Shown: positions 1-10,869 of the stretch, one piece after another
Layout of the letters: every line of letters begins with the position of its first letter
How positions within the stretch are numbered: the first letter of the stretch is position 1
Assembly (NCBI GenBank): GCA_023362775.1
Contig: JALMGJ010000004.1
Span: 80,094,798 to 80,158,797, forward strand
Source of the DNA: Charina bottae
Lineage: Eukaryota; Chordata; Lepidosauria; Squamata; Charinaidae
Direction of reading: 5' to 3'
DNA: 64,000 nucleotides
Notes under the pieces: generated by a model
What the model saw: the letters and a program-made list of their open reading frames with translations, nothing else
Told to the model about the DNA's origin: nothing
Database searches by the model: none
Translations under genes and position numbers: made by a program

Positions 1-264
1 AAGTGTTTATTAGGGCATTGTTGTTGGGATCATCACTGAAAGATCTGAATGCGGATTCCCGCTAAACTGTACCATCTTAACTTCCCCCCTTGCGCGCCAA
101 ATTACCAACCGATGATCTCATTGTGCAAACGTTCTCATCTCCACACTCCCGCAGGTGGGTGACCTTGACAAAGCTGTCTCCAGCCTCTACTCTCAAACAT
201 AACACTCAACGGCCAGTCCCCCTCCCAACCATTCCCACAACATCTCTAGCCCGAATCCCAATGG
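1..264. other. unclassified sequence at the left edge
   Basis: Moderately GC-rich, non-repetitive by eye, with no convincing coding signal. The 82-codon open frame at 90-338 runs into the adjacent SINE and is not gene-like. It could be an unrecognised transposon remnant. Confidence 0.3.
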
Positions 265-265
265 C

Positions 266-488
266 AGGATTCATAGACATGAACCCTGACAGCGACTGCC
301 TGGACATGTCCCTGCAGTTTTCTTGGCAAGGTTTTTAGGAAGTGGTTTGCCATTACCTCCTTCCTAGGGCTGAGAGAGAGTGACTGGCCCAAGGTCACCC
401 AGCTGGCTTTGTGCCTAAGGCGGGATTAGAACTCACCATCTCCTGGTTTCTAGCCTGATGTCTCAACAACTACACCAAACTGGCTCTC
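266..488 (-). repeat. tRNA-derived CORE-SINE (MIR-like) copy
   Basis: The reverse complement begins GAGAGCCAGTTTGGTGTAGT and carries a tRNA-like head (TTCTAATCCC B-box region). A MIR-type core follows (GCTGGGTGACCTTGGGCCAG), then a TTGCCAAGAAAACTGCAGGG segment. A second copy in the same orientation is at 23767-23985. The core resemblance to MIR/CORE-SINEs is what I recognise. The family name is uncertain. Confidence 0.7.
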
Positions 489-1130
489 TGCTACATATCT
501 AGATACATATTTTTTTGCACCAATAATGTTTGATTGAACTTGGCTTGAACATGTAGTGTGGGAATTCTCAAATGTGGATTGTAACATCCCCTGGAGATTA
601 TAGGAAACTTGGGGAAAGTGTCACCACATTTTTTAAATGTTCCACGAGGGAAGGTAGTTGAACTTAGACTTTTATGAAAGCCTATGAATGAGTTCTATGG
701 ATTGCCAACAATATTGTGCTCTTTAAATTAACAACATTATTTGACATAATTTTTAAAAATATATTTCTGTTTATTTTATAAAATGTTTAAATCTATTCAT
801 TAATGTCCATAATTATGTAATCTGATTTTTAAAAGCATTTGAGTAGGCAAAACTGTCATTGGTCATATGACGAACTATGATTGAATCTGGTAATGCTTTG
901 ATGCTGACCACCAATAATTGGGTTTGTTGGCTTTCCTTGGAAATATTTTTTCCCTCCAGCATTTCCATCAATGTGGTTTATAGTAGTGTATCCATAGTCT
1001 TTGGAGTGTTTGTAGAAGTATATGTCTTAGAATTTCAATATTTTTATCCATCTCATTTTATAAAGTTGTATGGTTATATCATTGTTGTATTTCATATAGA
1101 TATCCAAAGTAAGCTATATATTTAAGAATA
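489..1130. other. AT-rich spacer, no feature recognised
   Basis: AT-rich sequence between a SINE and an L2-like LINE. The open frame at 877-1125 is low in complexity and resembles nothing I know. Confidence 0.3.
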
Positions 1131-1871
1131 ATTAATATGCGTAAAGCAGCGGGCCCAGATAATACTCTAACTGCTGATCAGTTGGCCAGCATTCTCATGG
1201 ACATCCTTAATATCTCATTGCATCAGGCTGTGGTCCTGGCATGTTTTAAGACTGCAACCATTATACCTGTGCCTAAAAAATCTATGATCACATGTCTTAA
1301 TGATTATCGCCTGATAGCACTCACTCCCATTATGATGAAATGTTTTGAGAGGCTGATAAAGGACTATATTGTCTCCAGACTTCCTCCATCGTTCAATCCA
1401 CCTCAGTTTGCTCACTGGCAAAATTGCTCCATAGAGGATGCAATCTCCTCTGTTCTTCATTTGAGCTTGGCACACTTAGAGGAGAAGAACAGCTATGTGT
1501 GATTGCTGTTTGTTGATTTCAGTTCAGAATTTAATACCTCAAATGCTAGTTCCTCAGCATCTGGTAGACAAATTGGGCTCTTTGGGTTTTAGTACTTATT
1601 TGTGTAACTGGCTACTTGACTTCATCACTGATAGGATAGTGTGAGTTGGAAATAATATCTCCAACACTATTTCCTTGAGCATCGGTTCTCCTCAGGGCTG
1701 TGTCCTAAGCCCATTGCTGTTTACCCTGATGACCCATGACTATTGTGCTAGGTTTACCACCAACTTCATTGTGAAGTATGTGGATGATACAACGGTGGTG
1801 GGCCTTATTAGGGATGACAATGATTTGGCTTACAGAGAGGAGGTGAAGGGTTTGGTGGATTTGTTGGAGAG
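1131..1871 (+). pseudogene. L2-like LINE reverse transcriptase, 5' part (split by copia)
   Basis: Broken frames encode a non-LTR retrotransposon RT. KAAGPDN opens the fingers region, NDYRLIALTP follows, then SIGSPQGCVLSPLLF and KYVDDTTVVGL (RT catalytic motif, YVDD where YADD is usual). A stop at 1501-1503 and a frame change before 1675 break the reading frame. The same LINE resumes at about 3871 after the copia insert, about 100 bp further along the protein, so some LINE sequence was lost at the junction. Wording of the motifs points to the L2/CR1 group. Confidence 0.75.
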
Positions 1872-3860
1872 TGTGTTTTCTTGCACAGAGTATCAGAAAG
1901 CGATCAGCACTAGAGACCAATTAATGATGCCAGTCATTTTAGTAACTTATTAGTTACTCATATAAACAGATATTTACAGTTATCTTCCAGATCCCTGGAA
2001 GAGTTACAATTCCACATACCAGATAGTAGTAACAAGCAAACAGGAGTAAACAGAAAGAACCAGTAAGGAGTGAGCAGGAAGGCAGGGCGGAGCAGGCAGG
2101 CAGGTTCTTTTATACTCTTCAGCCTGGATCACGTGCTGCCTGACTTTTTAAAGTCTGAATCAGCATATGCTTGTAATTATCCTTTCCCAGAAGCAGAAAG
2201 CCTCAGACAGTAATCCTTTGTGCCTTGTAAATATCTAAACAAATTTTCAATCCTGCTTTCCCAGTAGAAGTTGGCTTTTCTACTTGTCTGCTTAAAATTG
2301 AAACAGCATTAAAAATATCTGGGCGAGAATGATTTGCAATGTACAGTAAACTTCCAATTGCAGATCTAAACCCATCTGGTTCAGATAACTCAGGTTGTCC
2401 CATCTCCTTCTGGAATTCAGGAAGCATAGGGGTTAAGACTGATTTACATTCCTGCATGTTAAATTCCTCTAGGAGTCTCTTGATCTTATTACTTTGGCAC
2501 ACCAGGAAACTACCATCTTTTTCTCTGTATATTTCCAAGCCTAAGTATTTTGTTACTATGCCAAGATTCTTTAACGTAAAATTGTTCTTCATGTACGTTT
2601 CAAAATCATGTCTCTGTTTGTCTGATGAAGTAAGTAACAGTAAATCATCAACATACAAACACAAATACATAAAACTTTGTCCTTCTTAACATAAACACAT
2701 GGATCTGCCTTTCCTTTGAAAAAGGAAAGGCAGATCCATGTGTTTATGTTAAGAAGGACAAAGTTTTATGTATTTGTGTTTGTATGTTGATGTATGCCTT
2801 TCCTTTTTCAAAACCAAAACTTTGCAGTGTTTCATCTAATTTTAGATTTCAGCAGCAAGCTGCTTGTTTCAAACCATAGATTGATTTTTGTAGTTCACAT
2901 GCCATATTTTTACCTTGTTCAAAACTTGGTGGTTGTTGCATGTAAAATTTCTGGTCTAACTCACCATACAAAAATGCAGTTTGAATATCATAATGATGAA
3001 CTGACATTCCTTTTAGTGCAGCAACTTTCAGCAACAATCTGATTGATTTACCGTTTGTAACAGGTGCAAAGGTTTTGTCAAAGTCTAAATGCTTTATTTG
3101 AGAAGTTCCTTTAGCAACTAACCTTGCTTTGTATTTTTGAATTTTCCCACTAGCATCCTTTTTTAGTTTGAAGACCCATCTACAACCCAGACAATGTTCA
3201 TTGGGAGGTAGATTAACTAATTTCCAAGTTTTATTTTCTTTCAAGGAATCTAATTCTTGTTGCATTGCATCATACCAGCACCTTGCAATCTCAGATGGCA
3301 TATCATTTATTTGCTGTAAAGACTCTGGTTCAGAGTAAACGTGGAAAGCTTTAACCATATCCACCTCAAAATATTGAGGAGGAACATCTTTATTACTCCT
3401 CTGTGACCTGCAAGGTACGACAGGGCTAACAGGATTAACAACCTGTCTTCCATCACTTTCCTGAGTATCATATGTCTGATCAAACAGATTTTCAGCTTGC
3501 TCCTCTTGTTTAATGAACTCATTTGGTGAAGAATCTTGCGAAATCTTCTCAGCAAGTTCCTGTCTTTGCCCTGATTTAAAATCAACCTGAGAAATGGAAT
3601 TTATTTTTTCCCAGTTTTGTTCTGCAGATGAAGCACTCTTGTTTATAATTAATTTATTACCTAATATAAACCTGTAGCATCTTTGGCTTTGTTCATACCC
3701 AGCAAAAATTGCTTTCTTTGTTTTGGAAACTCCTTTTCTTCTCTGTTGTTTTGGTATGTGAACCCATGCTGCACTGACAAAAACTTTGAGATAGTTCACT
3801 TTTGGTTTCACACCATAAAACAAATGAAATGGAGTGTCCTCAATCACACAATTAAACAGT
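1872..3860 (-). mobile_element. damaged Ty1/copia retrotransposon, copy 1
   Basis: A minus-strand copia element nested in the L2-like LINE. From its 3' end (left): a partial LTR beginning TGTGTTTTC at 1872 and diverging from the other copy's LTR at about 2145, then pol with the reverse transcriptase (YVDDLLL at 2655-2635). Further in come the RT N-terminal half and integrase-RT linker (2849-3847: CRWVFKLK, KARLVAKG, VHHYDIQTAFLYG, SIYGLKQA). The element stops within the integrase C-terminal region at about 3860. RNase H and part of the LTR are missing. Near 2235-2265 the RYLQGT segment sits in another frame, a frameshift. The frame is also broken by an inverted duplication (2646-2806). It is non-functional. 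Copia elements are rare in vertebrates but known in reptiles and fishes. Confidence 0.85.
2646..2792. repeat. 147-bp perfect palindrome in the copia RT
   Basis: Arms 2646-2717 and 2721-2792 are 72 bp each, identical as inverted copies, with a 3-base spacer (GAA). The left arm is normal copia coding sequence starting at the second Asp codon of YVDD. The right arm is an inverted copy. Copia sequence then resumes at 2795 by repeating the last 12 bases of the left arm (TGCCTTTCCTTT, also at 2706-2717). The net insert is 89 bp, which shifts the frame. It could be a template-switch inverted duplication or an assembly or library fold-back artefact. Confidence 0.95.
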
Positions 3861-4548
3861 CTGTTTAATTAATGACATGGCTGTGGAGTCAGTTAGTAAC
3901 ATCAGGTTCCTGGGGGTGCAGATAACAAATAGTTTGACTTGGTCTCTTAATACTGCATCCCTGGTAAAACAGATACAGCAGCGTTTGCATTTTCTGCACC
4001 AGATGAGGAAAGTGTATCTTCCTCCTCCCATCCTCCTTACTTTCTATAAAGGCACTATATAGAGTGTGTTGACCAACTGTATTTCCATTTGGTTTGGAAG
4101 TTGTAGTGCCTTGGAGAGGAAGTCTGTGCAGAGGGTGGTGAGGGTAGCATAGAGGATAATTGGGATTTCACTTCCTCTCATTCAGGATATAGCGTACACA
4201 CACCCTGTTTGTCTAGAGCCCGAAATATTGTCAGTGGCCCCTCTCACCCTCATTATGTCTTGTTCTCCTTGTTACCCTCTGGGAAAAGGTTCCGCTGCAT
4301 TCGATGTAGAACAACTAGATTAGGTAATAGTTTTGGCGCCTGGGCTATTAGACTCCTAAATCCCTTTTACTTTAGGGTAGTACATGCTGTATGTAGGATT
4401 GTGATATTTATCAGGGATAATGGTTAGGGGAGGGAAATGGGTAAAGAATATATATTATATATTAAAGTAATTATTTGTCTGTGAGCCAATTGCAACAAAA
4501 TTTCATTTTAATGTGCACCTTGGTGTACAGTGGAATGACAATAAAAGT
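3861..4548 (+). pseudogene. L2-like LINE ORF2, 3' end (split by copia)
   Basis: Continuation of the LINE at 1131-1871: AVESVSNIRFLGVQI, LHFLHQMRKVYLPPPILLTFYKG, then SLLPSGKRFRCIR...RLGNSF, the usual C-terminal end of L2/CR1-group ORF2. Stops at 4060-4062 and frame changes break it. The 3' UTR ends in GGAATGACAATAAAAGTC and runs straight into an (ATTCT)n tract. The junction with the copia element is a 10-bp-arm palindrome (AATTAAACAG, T, CTGTTTAATT at 3850-3870). Confidence 0.78.
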
Positions 4549-4625
4549 CTATTCTATTCTATTCTATTCTATTCTATTCTATTCTATTCTATTCTATTCT
4601 ATTCTATTCTATTCTATTCTATTCT
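4549..4625 (+). repeat. (ATTCT)n microsatellite on a LINE tail
   Basis: About 15 near-perfect ATTCT units directly after the L2-like 3' end, so the array probably grew from the LINE's own terminal repeat. In snakes, CR1/L3-type LINE tails are reported to seed microsatellites of this permutation class (AATAG). That parallel is from memory. Confidence 0.92.
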
Positions 4626-5965
4626 TGCCCAACTCAATCCCCAATTAAATAATTAGTTTCATTCATGGGATGTGGGAGAAATTTGTTTTTTTTTTTCATT
4701 TGATAGGGCTGCACTATCACAAAACATGAAAAACCTGTAGTAATATACTTTTCCCCTATTTGCAGCACAAAGAATGTGCTGATATAGAAAACATTAAACA
4801 AATATTTACCTTATAATTTTAGATATCAACATTTATTATTTAATTTTTATCCCGATAAAATTTATCAAGATAAAATTAATTTAGTTAATTTATTTCTAAG
4901 AAAATATATTTAGGTGTGCTGTAAATTTATTAGCATTACTTTGTTGGTAAGTATGTACATATTCTAATTTCACATAAACGTGGCATGATTTACAATAGGC
5001 TAAAAGTTAAGCATATGTCAGTTTTACTGTTCTATCTTTTACTAGTCTGTTCATTATTCAGAACATTCTACTGACCTATTTTTTGTAGATACTGTGCATT
5101 TCTATGTGCATCCTTGAAAGCTAAGAAAAAATTGGACAGTTCTCAATTCAAGTTTAGAACAAAGGTCTTAACACAAAGATGATATATATAACAGTTCATT
5201 GCTCATTATATTCCAGTAGGGGGAACTAAAGATTCACCATCAAACATGTTTTTTGGCTCATAAAACTGTGTGTATTATAACCCACTGTTTAATCATCAGT
5301 GTTAATATCATATACCACTAGTGACTTTGATCACACATAGTCTCAGTCACATTTTACCTACTAAAACTGCAAGAAATATGCAAATGTATAACTTTGATAT
5401 ACCTTTTCATTACCTGAAAACCCTTGTTCCTATTTACTGAGGTAGATTATTTCCACTTAAGTAGTTATCTTTTTGTACAGTTTCATTTCCCTTTGCTGGT
5501 TATGCTTTTCTTATTTTTTTATAATTTCCTTTCTTAACATCTCCACATTGTTCTTTCAAGCAAACGAGAAAACTTTTTTCCCCTTTATTGTTGCACTTTT
5601 TTTTTCACCCATGTGAAGCCATTAAATCTTTTGCTGTCTCTGGACACCATATAGTCCAGGAAGTTTGAACTGGTTGTAAAGAAGATGATTGTGATATTTA
5701 AAGCTTAAAGAACTGGGTAGATTTAAAATAGAGACTATTGAGTAGTTCATAAATTGTTGATAGGATACATATGTGTCACATTTGTGTTAATTTGGTATAT
5801 TATATTTCTAATCTCTGAGACAGTTTTGTTACAATGCAATCTTATGTATACAGCTTATTTCTAGTATGGTATGTGAGAGTTTGCAATTACAATTATTTTG
5901 TGAATGACATTTCTTTAAAAAAAAACTGGTCTCCTGCTTTTTATAGAATATGGTATAGGGAATTT
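4626..5965. other. AT-rich unique-looking sequence
   Basis: No coding, RNA or repeat signal recognised. Confidence 0.35.
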
Positions 5966-6245
5966 TTGTTGTTGTTGTTCAGTCATTTAGTCGTGTCCGA
6001 CTCTTCGTGAACTCATGGACCATAGCACGCCAGGCCTTCCTGTCCTCCACTGTCACCCGGAGTTTACTCAAATTCATGTTCATTACATCGGTGATGCTAT
6101 CTAACCATCTCATCCTCTGCCGTCCTTTTCTCCTTTTGCCTTCAGTCTTTCTCAGCATCAGGGTCTTTTCCAGAATATATGTACCATAATTTGTTACAAC
6201 ATTTGTACATAGCTGTTCTTCAAAATGAGAAGTTTTTTTGGACAT
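5966..6245 (-). pseudogene. BovB LINE 3' end fragment
   Basis: The minus-strand open frame encodes the BovB (RTE clade) C-terminus: KRRKGRQRMRWLDSITD...LSKLR...DRKAWRAMVHEFTKSRTRLND. It ends in the typical plus-strand string GTTGTTGTTCAGTCATTTAG (3' end of the LINE). It is 5'-truncated, as expected for incomplete target-primed reverse transcription. Confidence 0.9.
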
Positions 6246-6374
6246 ATGCTAATTATACATACTATATGTCCAGATTTCCCTGGACATGTTCTTTCTTCAC
6301 ATTAGCCTCATTTGATTTGCCCAAGAAGAAAAAAAAATTCCCAAATATCTAGGATTAAAATTGTAATGTACAGC

Positions 6375-6482
6375 ACACAGCAAATATGTATTTTATTGTG
6401 AACTGCCCAGCGTCCTCCATTCGAGGAGACGGGCAGTAATATAAATCTAAATAATAAACAAACAAACAAACAAACAAACAAG
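6375..6482 (+). repeat. CR1-type 3' tail
   Basis: TATTTTATTGTGAACTGCCC..., then a short hairpin-like region (GCGTCCTCCATTCGAGGAGAC), then GGCAGTAATATAAAT and a (CAAA)n run. The same tail pattern occurs at 17430-17512, 18168-18265, 20990-21065, 32440-32532 and 37258-37395. It marks 3' ends of a CR1-type LINE or SINEs using its machinery. Confidence 0.65.
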
Positions 6483-6549
6483 CAGTATTCAGAAACAAAC
6501 AGAGTGACCATAATCACCTCTGGTACAGAACTCCTACTGCTTAGTGCAT

Positions 6550-7170
6550 GAACAAGAGTGTGGCATAAGGTGCTAAGAAGCATGGTCCACAATTTTGTCA
6601 GTGATGTTTATCCAGATCAGTGGCAAAGATCTAGTGAAGACAAAGTCCTTCTGTTACTTAGGATCCCATCTGCAAGTGATGGCGGCATTAATGGGGAAGT
6701 TCGCGTGAGGGTGAATGCAACATGGTTGTGGTGGAAGGAGATTACTGGAGTGCTCTATAATAGGTGCATGCCAATTCACTTGAAATTGAACGTATATAGA
6801 ATGTTGGTTCGCCCAGTAGCACTGTATGGCGTTGAGTGCTGGCCAACCACCAAGAGTGCTGAATGCCCTCTACATGCCATGGAGATGCATATGCTCCGTT
6901 GGTCATTAGGCGTCTCCCTTCTCAATCACGTCAGCAATGATACAGTCCTATGAACAGCACCCCACACTGTCGCCTGCACCGCCTCCCACTTTAACACTGA
7001 TGGCAAATGCCCATGCAGAAGAGCAGAGCAAAGGTGGCAGGACACAATTGATGCTGACATGAAGATCACCCAGTTGGACCCAGTTCCTGTATTCGATCAC
7101 GTGAAATGGCATTTGTTGATCCAGAAAGCAGACCCTGCACCTGTGGGAAAATTCGAGGAAGAAGAATAAA
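6550..7170 (+). pseudogene. RTE-type LINE ORF2 C-terminal fragment
   Basis: Encodes ...VLYNRCMPIHLKLNVYRMLV, RPVALYGVECWPTTK, MEMHMLRWSLGV and NHVSN, the conserved C-terminal block of RTE-group ORF2. After a stop, RQRWQDTIDADMKITQLDP and AFDHVKWH-like words follow in another frame. The family differs from the BovB pieces in this window. It is frameshifted and 5'-truncated, and is followed by a ~41-nt tandem array. Confidence 0.75.
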
Positions 7171-7209
7171 ATTCTTTAAATACAGAAAACTTACGTTTAA
7201 ACAAAATGG

Positions 7210-7440
7210 GTTTAGCTTGCAGAAAAGTGGGATTTCATGCCAGAAGTACTGGTATACAGGCAGAAACCTACGATTCTATACTGCAAAGAATGGTTCAAGT
7301 TTGCAGAGCTTGTGACTTCAGGCAATAACCATTGATTTAAGTGGCACAGTCTATGATTTTAAGCCACAAACATGGTTTAAGTGGCAAGTCTTAGAATTTA
7401 AAGCTGGAAACATTTGTTTAAATGGAGAAACTCTAAGAAA
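7210..7440 (+). repeat. degenerate ~41-nt tandem array after the RTE fragment
   Basis: Units begin at 7210, 7252, 7293, 7335, 7375 and 7417 (spacings 42, 41, 42, 40, 42). Each starts GTTTAAGTGGCA or a variant and ends in a CAGAAACATG-like word. The units have diverged, so the array is old. It may be the RTE element's 3' untranslated region. Confidence 0.65.
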
Positions 7441-8480
7441 CATAGCTTTATGACTGGCAGATACTTTATATTCTGAAACAGTTTGTCAGATCCAGTTAGC
7501 TTTGCTAGCAGTGACCAATGAGCAATAACCAATTTAATGAATTACTTCCAGTTTCAATGTACCAGCACAGCAAAAAATAATATTAGAAAAACACACATAG
7601 TACTATGCATGACACATTATATATACACACCCTCCTCACAACATTTCTTATTTTTGAAAGTTAAAATATGTTAATATTTAAAATTACGTTTAATATTTTG
7701 TTTAGGTATGAAAGGGAATATTCTATATAGAACACTTCCTGTTCTAAAGCATCCATGTTTATATATAGACTAATTTGAAAATTTAACTCACTTTGTAAAT
7801 TTACTACATACTGAAAAAAAATATGAATAAGCATTGAGCAAAGAGCAACATTTGACAAAAAATTGAAATCTAATCTATTAAAAAGCTATCTTAAAATGTT
7901 CAGTATGCCTTATTTTCCCATAAGTGACCATAGAATTATGATTTTTATTTTGTATATAACATCTGCAAATATATCCTGCAATGCGTGATAAAAACACAAG
8001 AATTTTTGTAAATAATCCTTATGCTATCTATCTCATGTAAGGTTCAGTTTAAGGCTAAATCCACTACTAAAATACTATACTGTGTATTCAGTAAACCTTA
8101 AGATCAATCTAGTACCTGGACATATTAGTTAATAATTGGTTTCTAGCTCCTTTTCAAAATATCTTTAAAGCGGAAGTACTTTCTGAATTATAATTCTCAA
8201 AAGCCCCAGCCCATATCCCAATGAGGAGTTATAACTCTTCAATACCTGGAGCAGCATTCGTGGCCTTTTGGGGCTAGTGGGAAAATTTGGAATTTTGAGG
8301 TAATGTTACTGTCATTCTCACAAATGCTTAGTGTAGTGGGTGTGACAAATCACTCAATATCCATACACCAGAAAATCAAGAAAGCACTATGCTGCAGTTA
8401 CCCGCATATTTGTTAAGAATGCCTCCAGTGTTTGATGATGCCAGATATATTAGATTTGAGGTTAGTACTTGTTTTAGTCT
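7441..8480. other. AT-rich sequence, no feature recognised
   Basis: No convincing gene or repeat. Short open frames here are low in complexity. Confidence 0.3.
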
Positions 8481-8484
8481 ATTT

Positions 8485-8640
8485 TGTTATTTATTGGATT
8501 TATATTTTGCCTTTCCCTTAGGAGTTCTAAGTGGTGTATATAGTGTATATAGTGTATATAGTCCTCCCATTTCCCCCACAATAACAATCTTGTGAAGTAG
8601 CTTTAGCTAAGATACTGACCCAAAATCACCCATGTAGAGA
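8485..8640 (-). repeat. CORE-SINE with a different 3' tail
   Basis: TTATTGGATTTATATTTTGC, then CCTCCCATTTCCCCCACAAT and AATCTTGTGAAGTAG...CCAAAATCACCCA. This is the reversed MIR-like core joined to an AATCCAATAA tail. It holds three copies of GTGTATATA (8535-8560). Confidence 0.5.
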
Positions 8641-8769
8641 GTTGTAAAAATGACCTTGATGGAGATATGTATATACCTCCAATATATACCTAGGCAAAAG
8701 GGGCTCATACATTCTTTAAGTCCATAATGAGATAACATCTGGAAGAGCTCAGGCAGACACCTCCCTGAT

Positions 8770-8980
8770 TCACTGAACTATAAGAAGGACAGCGAAATCA
8801 GAGTTGCAAGATTCTGTTTTAGCCAATCCCAATGAATGTAGTTTTAGCCTTTCCTGGTCTGGTCTACCTAGTGGGGCTGACACCCAGGGTGAACTTCTGT
8901 GCCTGACGGTAGACTTGAACCTTTGCCTTCCTGGTGCTAGTCCAGCACCTGAAACTGTACACCACACGGGCCTATTTGTC
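8770..8980 (-). repeat. tRNA-derived SINE, unnamed family
   Basis: On the minus strand a tRNA-like head (GTGGTGTACAGTTTCAGGTG...) includes a clear B box (AGGTTCAAGTCTACC). A body containing CAGACCAGGAAAGGCTAAAA and a 3' part with TTGCAACTCTGATTTCGCTG follow. The 3' half recurs at 41905-42015. I do not recognise a named family. Confidence 0.55.
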
Positions 8981-8989
8981 AAAATATAT

Positions 8990-9690
8990 TTGCCAATTGT
9001 CTTTCAGACTGATTCTGCAGTCTGCTACCTACCATCTTAACAATTAGAGTAATAAAATTGGTAGGACAGGGGTCTTGGCAAATGCCAAAGTACATGTTTT
9101 CAAGTACACTGTCACATCCAGCGCTGGGGACCCTGGATCTTGAGAATCATAGACTACCCATTACTGCCTGTATCATTTGGAGCAGGTAAACTGAAGGGTT
9201 AGCAGCAGTAACTAGTGTTTAATTGAATATTTTACTGATATGTAATACAGACTGACATTTTGAAATTGAATTTTATTGTGGCTTATTTATTTACATTATT
9301 GTGTTTTTATAGTGTCTTTGGGAAAACTAAGGTTTTTAAAAATGGTTAAAATTGATTTTTAAGGAATTTTTAAGGAATACAAATAAACATATTTACACTT
9401 TAAAATGTTAGGATTATTTTAGCAGACTTGAAAGCTTTGAAATAATAATCAGGACAAAGGACAACTTGATACATGTGCAGAATGCAGTTGTCTTCCTATT
9501 AAATTTGCACGTTTGAAATTAACCAGTGAAATTAACTAGGGAGCCCTGGCCCATCTCTCTGCCTTGGCCACATGAAAACGTAGTGGAAAGCCATTAAAAG
9601 AGTACCTTTCTTTCAAAGGACTCTCTGTGAGAGAAAAGAGGCGAGTAAAACTGAATAATTAGACAAGCGACTTGTATGAAATCACTCAGT
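8990..9690. other. sequence upstream of the ROBO2 promoter
   Basis: AT-rich up to about 9540, then rising GC. No repeat or gene recognised. It could contain distal promoter elements. Confidence 0.3.
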
Positions 9691-9699
9691 GAGAAAATT

Positions 9700-10856
9700 A
9701 CCTGCCCATTAAACGAGAAGCAGCGAGAAGCAATCAGGATAATGCTACTACCTATAGCCACCGGTAAAGAGGGAAAGGGCTGGGAGGAGAGAAAAGGAGG
9801 CTCCAGGCTTCTCTTTAATCTCTCTGCTATCTCACTTGTCTTTTTCTCTCCCTCCCTCCGTGGTCCCAGAGCGAACCCGAGAGTGGGTGTGGTGTTTCGC
9901 GGTCGTTTAGTGCACAGCCTAGCCCTTCCCTTCCTGATTAGAGGGGGAACTGCTTTTTTCCCTTTTCTTTTCCCTCGCTCCCGCGTCTGTAGAGCGACCA
10001 CAGGAGGGGAGAAGGACGAGTTGGGGCTGTGGAAAAGCCGCCTGGGCAAGCTGCAACCGGAGGGTGCAGCTCACAGACACAAGCACCCCGCTGTGCCTGG
10101 CGCTCGCCGCCTCGCTCGGCTCCTTCCCAGCGGGAGCGTTCTCCTCTTCCTTCGCAAAAGGCGGCGGCGGCGGCAGCTTCGTCCTCAGCAGCAGCAACAG
10201 CAACCGCGTCCAATACTCGTCGCCTCTTCCAGCCCAGCGGCACGTTGGGAGTTCTTAAGCAGTTTGCTGCCTCTGGGAAGGTGGGCGTCGTAGGGTTTTG
10301 TTTTACATTTAGAGTTCTAGGGGGAGATGTTGTACAGCCGTCCCTCTTATGGAAGTTAAAGGAAGCCAGGCTGCAGCTTGAAATGATTTCAGAGAGGGAA
10401 AATGAGAAGCAGCAGACTTAAACTAAGCCCATGATTTTCGCCCTCCTTCCCCGCCTTTTCTTCAGAGCGCCGAGAACTTTGAGGGAAGGGGGCAGACTTT
10501 CTAAGAAAATAAATCTTTTTCAAAGTCTTTCTTTGCTCAAGAAATCCTTTGCCTTTTGGCTGCAACGGAGAGCCTTAGCCACGCTTGAACAATTTATTTG
10601 CCTCGGCTGGATTGGTGGGAATTTCGGAAACGGAGCCAGGGCGGTGAAGATTGCTTCTCCCCACATTCTTTTTCTCTCCCCTTCCGCGGCTGATCTGTAC
10701 CGAGGTGGAAGTGTCCCATTCAAGCCTTTTCCTCTTTGCTGCTTTTGAACATATCCTTAGTTCCCAAGCGGGAAAAAAATCAAGTTTTTGCACTTTGGGG
10801 ACGACTACTTTTTCTGTGGCTCTTCCTGGAATTGGATTGCCTTTGAATATGTTAAA
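9700..10856 (+). promoter_or_regulatory. ROBO2: CpG-rich promoter and 5' leader of ROBO2
   Basis: This is a GC- and CpG-rich stretch in otherwise AT-rich DNA, densest at about 9.85-10.25 kb, with GGC/CAG-type runs near 10160-10205. It ends at the ROBO2 start codon. The position and composition fit a CpG-island promoter plus the untranslated part of exon 1. I see no clear TATA box and cannot place the transcription start. In the coding frame, a TAG at 10758-10760 lies upstream with no in-frame ATG before 10857, so the leader is non-coding in that frame. Several upstream ATGs occur (for example 10383, 10402, 10431 and 10849). If transcription starts near 10 kb, the leader would carry several uORFs. 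The open frames across this stretch are most likely a by-product of GC-rich composition. Confidence 0.7.
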
Positions 10857-10869
10857 ATGGGGCTGCTGA
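10849..10869 (+). promoter_or_regulatory. six-codon uORF overlapping the ROBO2 start codon
   Basis: An ATG at 10849 in a different frame opens six codons and stops with TGA at 10867-10869, across the ROBO2 ATG at 10857. A ribosome starting here could not initiate at 10857 afterwards without backing up, so the main start would rely on leaky scanning. The overlap is visible in the sequence. Any effect on translation is inference. Confidence 0.5.

Noticed and set aside
9676..10748. Long overlapping open frames on both strands (up to 205 codons) upstream of ROBO2
   Set aside because: They lie in GC-rich CpG-island sequence, show no protein family features, and exist in several frames at once. 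They are best read as leader/promoter composition.
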